From Spirometra erinaceieuropaei (taxonomy: Eukaryota > Platyhelminthes > Cestoda > Diphyllobothriidea > Diphyllobothriidae), in contig CACRXP010000994.1 in the NCBI GenBank assembly GCA_902702965.1, positions 121,434 to 185,433 on the forward strand: a DNA stretch of 64,000 bases, written 5' to 3'. Shown here piece after piece: positions 54,666-63,761 of the stretch. Numbering within the stretch: the stretch's first letter is position 1; each line of letters opens with the position of its first letter. The position numbers and the translations under genes were made by a program. The notes beneath the pieces are model-generated. The model was not told where the DNA came from. It searched no databases and saw only the letters and a program-made list of their open reading frames with translations.

Positions 54666-54693
54666 ATGGCATTTCATGAGTTAGCACAGGTAC
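54666..54693. mobile_element. Right terminus shared with the MITE family
   Basis: CATTTCATGAGTTAGCACAG then GTACTG and TA. It matches the right end of the MITEs (CATTTCATGAGTTAGCCCAC then CTACTG, TA) at all but about three of 28 positions. It lies 280 bp after the transposase stop codon. Confidence 0.7.
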
Positions 54694-54702
54694 TGTACAT
54701 AT

Positions 54703-54722
54703 ACATGATGATGATGATGATG
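54703..54722. repeat. (ATG)n microsatellite
   Basis: About six ATG units between the transposon end and a SINE. Confidence 0.85.
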
Positions 54723-55135
54723 CCGACAAAGACAAGGGAGACCGAAATGCCCATTTCTGGCTTATCAGCCGTCGTCAGTCAGTCATACTCAACCCCAAGT
54801 GTGAATTACTCGCGATTCGAACCCGCGATCTTTGGTCATGGAGATTAACACTCTACTATTGAGCCACGGGCCCATTGTCCTGTCGGTTGTGATCGGGAAT
54901 ATCAATTATGGCAGACGGGTACTCACCGATCAGGTTACGGCACGTGCTCTTTCCGTTGTGCCTTCGGACCCATACTGAAGCCCTCGCAGGCAGCCACACA
55001 ACGATTAGTAGTACAGGTAAATGAGATGACACCGAACGGGGAAGGTCACTTCTGGCCTGCTAGCCGTCATCAGCCAGCCATACTCAATCCCAAGTGTAGC
55101 CATTCCGATTTCTCTTGTCTTTCTCGGTATCATCA
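54723..55135 (-). mobile_element. tRNA-derived SINE, second subfamily
   Basis: Minus-strand head (about 54805-54870): CCGTGGCTCAATAGTAGAGT and GCGGGTTCGAATC. Body block CCTGCGAGGGCTTCAGTATG parallels one arm of the 29-bp inverted repeat at 48.3 kb. Confidence 0.75.
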
Positions 55136-55235
55136 CATGTACACGTGCGTTTGTACACCGCACAGATGGTTCACAATCGGGGTCTAGCAGATGGGTCATA
55201 ATCACTTCATCAAACCTGGGCATCCGCATGTTTGT
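55136..55235. repeat. Repeat C fragment
   Basis: GGGGTCTAGCAGATGGGTCA and ATCACTTCATCAAACC match the A segment of repeat C. Confidence 0.6.
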
Positions 55236-55560
55236 TCCGTGACCTGATCGGTGAGTACCCATCTGTCCTAATGGATATTTCCGATCACAACCGACAGGAA
55301 AATGGGCCCGCGACTCAATGGTAGAGTGTCAGACTCAAGTGATCCACACTTGGGATTGGGTATGACTGGCTGATGACGGTTAACAAGCCAGAAATGGCCA
55401 TTCCAGTCTCCCTTGTCTTTGTCGACACCCTGACATTTACTTCTACTACTACTTGTCGTTGTGCGACTGCCTGCGAGGTTTCTAGTATGAGCCCCAGAGC
55501 ACAACGGAACGAGCATGTTCCGTAACCTGATCGGTGAGTGACCATCTGTCATAATACATA
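55236..55560 (+). mobile_element. tRNA-derived SINE, second subfamily, head partly deleted
   Basis: The A-box region CGCGACTCAATGGTAGAGTG is present, but sequence jumps from AGACTC to AAGTGATCCACACTTGGG, so the B box is deleted. The rest of the body and the GGAACGAGCATGTTCC hairpin follow. Confidence 0.75.
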
Positions 55561-55739
55561 TATATTGAGAGATGAGCATGCTAAGAAGTTTAGTTAAGAA
55601 GTAACAAGCCCTTTGGGGAATACGGAAAACTGTTTTCCATAAATTTTCGACACGAAGTATCAGTCCAGGTCATTAATTATTGGCAAGAATAAAAAGACAG
55701 TATCGATTTTTAGACAATTTTAAAAATTTTGACTGTTTT

Positions 55740-55835
55740 ACATATCTACCATACTTCCGAAGGCGACCTGGGGAACCAGTGTGTCGAAGTTTGTCACACT
55801 TCCCAGAGGACTTATAACTTTCTAATATATATAAT
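55740..55835 (+). repeat. PLE 3' end, solo
   Basis: CCGAAGGCGACCTGGGGAAC-CAG, then GTCGAAG and a CCCAGAGGACTTATAAC tail. Homologous to 24150-24240. No coding part attached. Confidence 0.6.
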
Positions 55836-56059
55836 CATGTACATATACATATCAAGCGAATAATTTCAGTAATTATTCAGTGCACAACATGAAGTTAAGT
55901 CTCCGAGACATGACTTTTTTAGGGTCAGACTGGAAATTTCAATGAACATTTGAGTCCAAGGCAATCAACTACTGTGTAATAACAACGTAATGTCCATTCT
56001 ACAAACGAGAAGTACTACGAGTGTTATGAAATGTACATGGCAAACTATTATACGGTACT

Positions 56060-56640
56060 CCCGACATATACATATATTTGAAGACAAATACGTTCTTTGG
56101 GAAAAGTAGAAAATTTTATTCATTAAATGTTCGATGCTGGTTCCCCAGGTCGTCGTCATACTTGAGCAAATGTGCAAAAACAATTAACATTTCGAACGTG
56201 CTGAAAAATCTATATTCATTTTGCGTTTGCGCCAGTAGGCTGCCGCCGTAGGCGTCATTCGGTATTGATTAGCTCTCTTCTCCTCTACGTCTTCCTGAGA
56301 TTTCTATACCTGTAATCTAACCCAATGTGTCGACTGATGCATGATTCATCGGAGTCCATGGCTTCGAGAAACTCTCGGCCTTTTGTAGAGTGGCAAACTC
56401 CGATTATGCGAGTTTTGTCCCATGCGAAGGTGTGTCCAGTGTCTAGAGTGTGCATAGCCATTTGAGACAGGTGGTCTCGTTTTTTAACTGCCAGTTGATG
56501 TTCATGGATGCGTGTAGAGGCAGACTGCCCCATTTGCTCAAGTCTAAAGACGATCTTGGGAACCAGCGTTAAAAATTTGTTGAGTAAAGTTTTCTACTTT
56601 TCCCTAGGGACGTATTTGCCTTCAAATTTAATTTTTTTGA
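56060..56640 (-). mobile_element. PLE fragment with inverted terminus
   Basis: Minus-strand body 56285-56533, then its 3' end to about 56060. At its 5' side (56534-56640) the same 3'-end sequence appears on the plus strand (AAAGACGATCTTGGGAACCA-G, TTTTCTACTTTTCCC, GACGTATTTG), so the body is bounded by facing termini. The corresponding left blocks are TTCCCCAGGTCGTCGTC at 56141-56157 and GACAAATACGTTCTTTGGGA. Confidence 0.75.
56285..56533 (-). pseudogene. PLE GIY-YIG C-terminal fragment
   Basis: The open frame has QSASTRIHEHQLAVKKRDHL, THTFAW (GHTFAWDKTRIIGVC), REFLEAMDSDESCISRHIGL. It is closely similar to the 23.2-kb copy. The first part of GIY-YIG (YxxGQT) is cut at the junction with the inverted terminus. 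Confidence 0.8.
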
Positions 56641-56679
56641 ATGTCTGCGTTCCAACATATGTGTATACGTGTAGTGGAG

Positions 56680-57120
56680 GGGCTCTCACCAGTTGTGTTA
56701 TGGAACTCGGTCGTCCCGACTAGGTCGCCCAACCGGTAGCCGCACACCGGCACGTATTATACATTACCGACAAAGACAAGGACGATTGGAGTAGTAGCCG
56801 TCGTCAGCCTGTCATATCCAACCGTGAAGTGTGAAACACCTGGTTTGACTGGCTAACGATGGCTAGTAAGCCAGAAACGACCATTTCAGCCTCCAATTTC
56901 TTTGTCATTGATGTTTCTCTGTATGTGCGTAACCAAAGTAACTCGGGTCCCGACCTCAGGCGCCCCCGAACCTGGCCTTGATAAGGTTGGTTGACGGCAA
57001 TTAATAAGCCAGAAATCGTCACCCCACGCTCCTTTGCCCTTGTCGATAATCTCCTTCCACACTAATTGCTGCGCGACTGTGTTCGGACATCTAGATTGAG
57101 CCCCGAAGCGCAACGGGTTT
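56680..57120. mobile_element. Degraded SINE pair
   Basis: GGGGCTCTCACCAGTTGTG and ATTACCGACAAAGACAAGGA mark a minus-strand body. GACTGGCTAACGATGGCTAG and GGTTGACGGCAATTAATAAG mark two plus-strand bodies. The tRNA-like heads are largely eroded. Confidence 0.6.
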
Positions 57121-57509
57121 AAAGATCCCGTAACTCCTATCAAAGTGTGTACAACAAAAATTCTCAAAAGGCAGCCAGGCCCCAATACATCAAGACAAAA
57201 AGGGCCCCTTGGCGAGCCGCTGACTTGGTTTCTCTCCCCAAGAAGCATCCACTGTGGTGGTTCTGACCTCCAGGTTAAGAGGATCCAAGACAGCTTATTC
57301 CTTTCGCTACTGCCTTAACCGCAGCCCTGAATCCTAACCCTGAAGCATCCAATGCAGAAGTTAGAAGGAGACGACAGACCGAAAGTCAAGAAGGACCACC
57401 AGCCATGGCCCAAAAAGATACACGCGGCAACAAAGAAACAAGGCCGCCAGAAGAATACACACCGCAACGCACAGCAACACCATGGCAACGTAATCACACC
57501 AACTCAAAA
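57121..57509. other. Stretch without recognisable gene
   Basis: No motif-bearing frame. Confidence 0.4.
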
Positions 57510-57570
57510 TAATTAAGTAGGTCAACAGTACTGTGTCCATCAGGTGCGGCCACATAACCACATCTTACCG
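57510..57570 (-). repeat. Terminal block shared with 61.1 kb
   Basis: The minus strand reads AAGATGTGGTTATGTGGCCG, CACCTGATGGACACAGTACTG. The plus strand at 61112-61158 has AAGATGTGGTTATGTAACCC and TAATGGACACAATACTG. Likely an end of a small element. Confidence 0.5.
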
Positions 57571-58470
57571 ATGTGTTTTTACCGGTATTCTTTACTCATG
57601 TTCAAAATACACTTAAGGTGCGCCGCTACAGCATACGCTTACTACGGCTTCCGGTAGCTCACTGCTCTTACCGTGCGACGTCAACGAGTGAAAGTTGGAC
57701 AATCGATCGTTCGAAAAAAGTGATCAGTGGTGTCCTACGCCTACAGCCTAGCCGGGTGCGCCGAGCAAACAAGGCCAGTAACAATAAATAGGGTGTTCTG
57801 GGGACGGATATTGAAGAGAAAGCCGAACAACCGACCTAGTAAAGTCGCTGTTTATAGTCCAATCTGCTCTACAAAATAACTGATAACCTGTAACTCCTTA
57901 TAGATAAGATTTATTTCTTCGGAAAAATTTATCCCAATTGTTGATTGACTGACAGGGAGTTAGGGGTCGTTTTTTAATCTTTCTAATGCTCTTCAGTTTG
58001 AGTGAACTCTAGCATAAATGCAAATATTGTCTGTTAAAAAGCATAAACTGTTGTGTAGGAGTGACTTTAAAGACTGAACTTACCTGCATGGCGGAAGAGC
58101 CAAACCTCGAACTGATCGGTAGGGAGAAGTGCCAGAGAAAAATCCCCTCTCGGTTTCAGCACATCCGTGTTTCTCTCCCTCTCTGTATGCCATCTTCCCT
58201 GCCTCAGTCAGAGTATACATGTACAAAAATGAAACATTTCGTTCGTTAACCAGAGGCGACGGGTTCCTCTACCTGCACCTGTCGTCCAGACGTGCACATC
58301 ACCAAAGCCGTTGTCACCATCATCGCTACCGCCGCCACCACCACCACCGCCGACATCGTCCTCATCGCCGTCGGCGGCATTTGCGAAAGCGTCAGCAACG
58401 GAAGCTGTAAACTCCTAGAGTCATCCCACTATGTCCAAAAACAACCGACTTTCACGTCATGCGCCGAATG
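57571..58470. other. Stretch without recognisable gene
   Basis: Overlapping frames to 93 codons, including a CAC/CGC-rich low-complexity stretch near 58310-58380. No gene called. Confidence 0.4.
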
Positions 58471-59250
58471 TTCTCTCTCCCCTTTTCGCGCGCTCTCCGC
58501 CGCCGACATGGCTCCTGTCGGTCTGACGGTAGTGGTCTGGAACAGATACTTAAATGGCGGCGAAGACTCGCGAGGCGCAATCGCCTGCGCCCATACGCGC
58601 CTGCGTTGAGCTCACCCCGCTCTGCCAATTAGCTCTCTCTCTCTCTCCCTCGCCTGCTTACTCATTCCGTCGCCGTATGTTCGCCCAATTGTACCTGTTT
58701 AGACCTTGAAGCCCCACCTACCGTCCTACCTCCCTTCCTCTCGCGCTCTCTCTCGCCCCGTCTCGTGTTTAGCCCATCGCATGACCGTCCCGCAGACGGG
58801 CGGCCGACAGCATCTAGGCGCACAGTCGTCGCGTGGCGTGACCACGTCAACAACTTGCCTCCACCAAAACACACCCACCGCGGCAGCGGCGGCGGCGGCG
58901 ACGGCCGCAACGAATCGATCTATGGCCGTAGAGTGAGGACATATCAATCGACCACCAGGAGGGCGTCGTCATCATAAGGGCCTTGTCACACAACCCGGCC
59001 GGGTCATTCCTTGGCGCAGGGAGAGAACGGGGAGGGTGGGGGGGGGGAGCGGGGTGGTGGGAGCTCGGCCCACTTTTGCACACGCGTGCTCCCATTGTTA
59101 CCGGAGGGCGAAACAATCAGTCCGGAATGGGAACAGCCCGCGCACTCACACGCACACAATCGTCAGCCGGCAACGGACTGCACAAAACCTGTGCTGCGGC
59201 GGGAGCAGGAAGCAATTCCTGTAGGAGCTCCGTGGATAGTGCTCAGTTCA
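58471..59250. promoter_or_regulatory. GC- and CpG-rich block, possible promoter
   Basis: The block is visibly richer in G, C and CpG than its surroundings, with CT repeats (58630-58648), a GCG repeat (58881-58900) and a G run (59036-59047). Many frames of 60-130 codons overlap on both strands, as expected in GC-rich DNA, and none has a family motif. It could be a promoter or first-exon region of a host gene, but no transcript structure can be read. Confidence 0.25.
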
Positions 59251-60574
59251 AGAAAAGGTTGGCGCTAGGGTCAACTGTACCTGAGAATGTGAGAAATTTT
59301 GTTCAGTGGGAGAAAGAAGTGGACACCGTGCAGATGCTCCTCTCTCGTCAGCAACCGTGCTTCTGTCTCTCCGCTTGAACCTGATGTGAGTGCGAGGGGA
59401 AAGATGATGAAGCGGTGCAGCCTGTGAGTGCACGTGCCATCATCTTCTTACAGCGATTTAGAACCAGTGACTTTTAAGGTTGTCAAGTGGAGACGAAACT
59501 CCATCTTGTGAAAAGTGTCCACACTGTTCACTCACAGACGTCCTTCTGATTCCTCTGCTGACAACGTGGTATTGTCTTGAATTGTAGCCGGCAGACGCAC
59601 TGAATTTCTATGGGGTCATCATGGATTTTAAGTCTTCGCCCTGAGGTCAGGACATAAAGCTTTTCATAGTAAGCAGAAACTTGTCCTCATTAAGGCACGG
59701 AGGAAAAAGTTTGGCGCAAGGAAAGATAACCTAACAGGCTGTTTCGCGATTGGCTTTCATCAACGGTAGGCGTCGACCTCTTTCTGGCAGGGAGTTATGT
59801 CCGTTCCATCTGGAATTCGAAGTCCCGGCCAAAAAGTGGGTTAAATTTACATCGTGTCTAGTGAGGAACATTCCCGAGCTCGAAACATAATCACTGTACT
59901 CACCCTGCTGTTGCTCTCCGCTTTACTTTTGCTCGCTCTAGCATTATCTATTGTCATACACTTTAGGTAGATGCTCATATGGGATCTGATCACCGATTAC
60001 AGGCTTTGGCTACAGACTTCAAGTCTTCATGAAATATTTTGGGGAAAGGAGTTTCGACAGGATGAAACCTGCCCTCATACAATAATGCCTTACAAGCTCA
60101 GGAAGCCTGTGGAAAAATCGGTTAATTGTCAAAATTCACTTCCGGTTGACACTCCCTTTAAGCAAATCGACAAGGGCAGGTTGTATGACCCCAATGGATT
60201 TACTGTGCCTAACTAATTACTACATTTGATCTAGTAGCCCTAGTCGAGTTTGCTAATTCATGGCTACGGAAGGCCTCTTTTGGGTGTTAAAACACTGACG
60301 CTCGGTTTCCTTGACATCTCCAAACGGTTTCTATTGTCGAACGTGTACGCTGTGACTTATTTACTTTTTCGAGAGTACTTGTGCGCAATCCTTGCATAAC
60401 CAATAATAAGACAGTTAAATTAAGTCGAGGTTATGTACAAGCATTTACTTTCAAGTGGTCGTTAAATTGCTTTGAGAAAGTAGTCCTTTAAGATCCCTGT
60501 CCGGGAAGCTGTTGCTTCGCAGGCGACAGAAATATTTTCCACGCTTGCTTTATGTCAAAAATGCGGAGACCAAA
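59251..60574. other. Stretch without recognisable gene
   Basis: Frames up to 81 codons, no motif. Confidence 0.4.
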
Positions 60575-61085
60575 TCACAGACGATATTGAACCTCGACTA
60601 CATGAATCGATATTGCACGACCCGACATCGGTCTTTCTTCGTGCAGCTTCCGTTTCAGTCTGCCCCAATATGCCCAAGTCGCATTGGTGTGTTTTCGTAT
60701 GGTCAGATTTTTGGAATGCTTGACACGTACATGCTGGAAGCGTACATAGCCTTCATATTGGAGGCGCTCGTACGCCTTCCATTCATTTGTTAGTACTATA
60801 CTTCCTTTGACAGACTTGAGGGCTGACCGGTTTTGATGGTTTACCTGTCCAAGCAGGGCTTTCTTGGAACTTTCCTGCTTTAACATCGGCTGCGCCGGAA
60901 AACATATCTGTCGGCGTGTAGCCTCAATATTTGCTGACTGATTTGGCGCCCACATTGGTATTTTGCTGCATTCGGTAGCAGTCCCCTTGCTTGGTAGTAT
61001 TCCACCACATTCTTATAGCTTATAGCTTCGGCTATTTCATCCGCTTTCGTCAGAAAATCAAGCCGCGGTTATCTGGCTTTTCTGC
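60575..61085 (-). pseudogene. Merlin-type transposase remnant
   Basis: On the minus strand the N-terminal part reads FLTKADEIAEAISYKNVVEY then YQARGLLPNAAKYQCGRQ (about 60925-61060), with RLHADRYVFRRSRC, like the zinc-binding start of Merlin/IS1595 transposases. After a frameshift near 60900 the catalytic part reads SIVLTNEWKAYERLQYEGYV, VKHSKNLTIRKHTNATWAYW and GRLKRKL. The IS1595/Merlin core has D-WxAY, VNHS and HTNxIExxW. Here the second catalytic Asp is Asn (TNEW), and the ExxW Glu position is altered (TWAYW). The element is therefore dead. Merlin elements are known in flatworms. Confidence 0.7.
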
Positions 61086-61109
61086 GGTCTGGAACCGATG
61101 GTCTGTGTT

Positions 61110-61405
61110 TTTCAAGATGTGGTTATGTAACCCCACCTAATGGACACAATACTGTTGGGGTTGGGGTTTGGGGTTAGGATTGGAGGTTAAATTTGGGGTT
61201 AGTGAGGGGGTTAGGACAACTATTTCTCAACGACTCAAAGTACAACCGCGCATTCCCAATAGCCTTTCTTTTACATACAATTACCTGACCTCGTCGCCTG
61301 TGCGTTCCCCGGCCCCACCTGTAAAAACCCCTATTACCACCGGTCTCGTATTACAGGTGGCTGGGGTTTGTTTGCTTCATGTGGGGCTACATAACCACCT
61401 CTGCT
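61110..61405. repeat. Small element with inverted GGTTATGTAACCCC-type ends, containing repeat E
   Basis: GTGGTTATGTAACCCCACCT at 61119-61138 is mirrored by GTGGGGCTACATAACCACCT at 61380-61399, giving an element of about 280 bp. It includes GGGGTTTGGGGTTAGGATTG, a TTAGGG-like patch, and repeat E sequence at 61285-61405. Confidence 0.55.
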
Positions 61406-61861
61406 TTGTTCATTAATGCATTTCATTATCGCATTTAGCTCCTACATCTATACTTTTGTTTTCCTTAAATGTTTACATTAAATAACTGAGTAGCCTTATC
61501 ATGCAGATGTGAACATGCGTTCGTACTTACACTATTTGACTTTTTCGGGCTCATTAGGGTGTATTTGCATAGCTCCTCTAGCATTCATATGCATCATTTT
61601 ACATCGCAATAAATGTTCACAGCTACCATATTCGGAACTTACTGTCCATCTTTCCCATTGATTGTTCGTTCCATTGTTCCTGACCTGCCTTAAATGTGCG
61701 AGTGGCGGTTTATTCAACTATCTTTTATTAATCGACAGTTGCTTCTGGTTTATTTTTCAGTTAACGCGTTCAACTACGTTGTTATGCATAGGCGTAAGAG
61801 AAAAATTTCAACAGAAGTCTGCGTAACTTTATGTTTTAATTGCATCCATTCTGTTCCCCGT

Positions 61862-61957
61862 GCGCAAAGATGCCCGACCCGTAAAAACCCCTTTTGCCGT
61901 CATTCCCGTATTGCACGGACCTGGTTGCGAGGTGGGGTTACACAACCTACCGTTGCC
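61862..61957 (-). repeat. Repeat E copy
   Basis: GTAAAAACCCCTTTTGCCGT, CATTCCCGTATTGCACGG and GAGGTGGGGTTACACAACC. Homologous to 61285-61405 and, inverted, to 12598-12675. Confidence 0.6.
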
Positions 61958-62407
61958 AGATGTATGTCTATGGCCTCCCTATACGTCAGGGTCTTTAACA
62001 GTACTGTGATGGGTTTGCAGTCCCAGCATTCCATGGTTCAATTTTACATTTGTCTCTCTGTACATAACTGGCAGTTGATTGGACAATTTATCTCCGGCCA
62101 CCTTTCTTCATATGTAATGTGAAAACCTACTCGGCGACTTTCAAACAGGACGTTATTTTTGCAGAATGTATGATCCGAACTTCGCCTGAACGCCTAGCTG
62201 GCCATTTCCGTTGCTACAATGTGCCTCTTTGTATTCCTCTGAATTACGTGAGCCTGGTAGTTATCTGGTGAATTCTAGATGTATTACTTAGAAAATCCTC
62301 CCTGGGCAGTCAGCTTGCTGCATCGGATTTGGTGGATTCCAGACGTTGTAGTAGGTTGGGCGGGTAAACTTAACCCAAATTTGATTAAACTCGCGTCGTC
62401 CGGTGGG

Positions 62408-62488
62408 ACCTCGTAGCTCAGATGGTTAGAGCGTTGGCTGTTCTAAATCTTCCCCTTGCTGTCGTGGGTAGGAATCCCACCGAGGCAC
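62408..62488 (+). pseudogene. tRNA-like sequence, degenerate
   Basis: CCTCG pairs with CGAGG at the far end. The D arm is GCTC-AGATGGTTA-GAGC and the T arm is GTGGG-TAGGAAT-CCCAC, all perfectly paired. The T loop TAGGAAT departs from TTCGAAT and the anticodon arm (TGTTCTAAATCTTCC) cannot be folded normally. A tRNA pseudogene or the head of another SINE. Confidence 0.5.
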
Positions 62489-62639
62489 GGAGTTTTTCAT
62501 AGTTGGGTCAAAGTGAATTATTCCTTATCTGCCATCGCAGTACAGTTGTGCGGTCAGACACGGCAGGTGGCCTCGCCCTAAAACAAGGGAGGATTCCTAT
62601 TCCGGTGTCCGAACTTTACTCCTTGCTCTATCCCCAACA

Positions 62640-62765
62640 CTTGCCTTAATCCTAACCTTTCTACCCCTAATGCTGACTGCAGTCCCAACAATAACCGCCA
62701 TAGACCCCACTTTAATCCTAACCAGAGCCATAACCCAACTCTCCAACCCTAACCTCAATAATGGG
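62640..62765 (-). repeat. CCTAAC-rich, telomere-like patch
   Basis: Units such as CCTAACC, CCCCTAAT and CCCTAACC recur on the plus strand, the complement of TTAGGG-like sequence. Degenerate. Confidence 0.4.
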
Positions 62766-62954
62766 CCTTCTCTTCATCGAGAGGACCTGGAGGGGCGATT
62801 TGCACCTTCCCCCCAGATATCAACGGGCTTTTTACACCCTAAAGTATTCGGTTTTGGGGCATGGCTGGCTTATGACTTCAAGTAAACCATAAAATGACCA
62901 CTTTGTTCTCTCTTTTCTTTCTTCTATCGAAAACGTCCTACGGCGTGCTCTAAG

Positions 62955-63165
62955 GCACAACGGAAAACTCCAGATTCCGTCCGTCAGGCGGGATTAATCA
63001 GCGAGCATCACTGACGTAGTGTAGGGCGTGGACACTAGGCCTTTGATAGGGTGTCTGATCCAAATGCTCGGTGATCAAAGAGCTTGGATACGAGCCGTGG
63101 CTGTTCGCACACTGAAGTCAGTGCATGGTTGAATTAACCGGCTGAATGTACTAGAAGTGGCCGCT
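62955..63165 (+). repeat. Repeat F, copy 1
   Basis: GGCGGGATTAATCAGCGAGC, AGAGCTTGGATACGAGCCGT, GAAGTCAGTGCATGGTTGAA. Homologous to 63355-63540. Confidence 0.75.
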
Positions 63166-63354
63166 TGGGTGTTTCCTACCCTTGTCGGCATCCCTTATTG
63201 GTTCGAAAACATAATGTTGTCGGAAGTAAGCCCACCATTCCGGTTGCGATACTCGCGCGTCCTGATGTGCTTTGAGACTCTATCTAGAGTCCTCACTTGA
63301 TGACGATAGAACGTGGGTTCGGTCCCTCTTGTCTTCCTTCTACCGTAAACGGTC

Positions 63355-63540
63355 AATTATGGATTCCGTCTGCCTGGCAGGATTAATCAGAGAACACGAC
63401 TGACGTGTTACAGAAAGTGAACGCTAGGCCTGTCTGATGTAACTGATCAGTGATCGAAGAGTTTGGATTTGAGCCGTGGATGTTTGCACACCGAAATCAG
63501 TGCATAGCTGAATGACCAGGCCGACTGAAGTAAAGGTGTT
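63355..63540 (+). repeat. Repeat F, copy 2
   Basis: GGCAGGATTAATCAGAGAAC, AGAGTTTGGATTTGAGCCGT, GAAATCAGTGCATAGCTGAA. A direct repeat of copy 1 about 400 bp downstream. Confidence 0.75.
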
Positions 63541-63544
63541 TTGG

Positions 63545-63700
63545 CTTTGGTTGAGGGGCGCTCACCGATCGTTCTTACGGAACTCACTCGTTCCGTTGTG
63601 CCTTACGGACTCTCTCTCGAGCCCAACCAGTAGCCGCACAGCGACGCATGACATATGCAGAATTATATTACCAGTCGCCCTTGCCTTTGTCGGCAATATC
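63545..63700 (-). mobile_element. tRNA-derived SINE fragment
   Basis: GGGGCGCTCACCGATCGTTC, CTCGAGCCCAACCAGTAGCC and CTTGCCTTTGTCGGCAATAT match the SINE body. The head is missing. Confidence 0.75.
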
Positions 63701-63761
63701 GTTCTGTCTTGGCTTTGCCGGCATCGCTAATTGGTTCTAAAGCATAATTATGTTGGGAGTA

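Noticed and set aside
61158..61215. True telomere end
   Set aside because: The GGGGTT/TTAGG units are few and degenerate and lie inside a small element with unique DNA on both sides.
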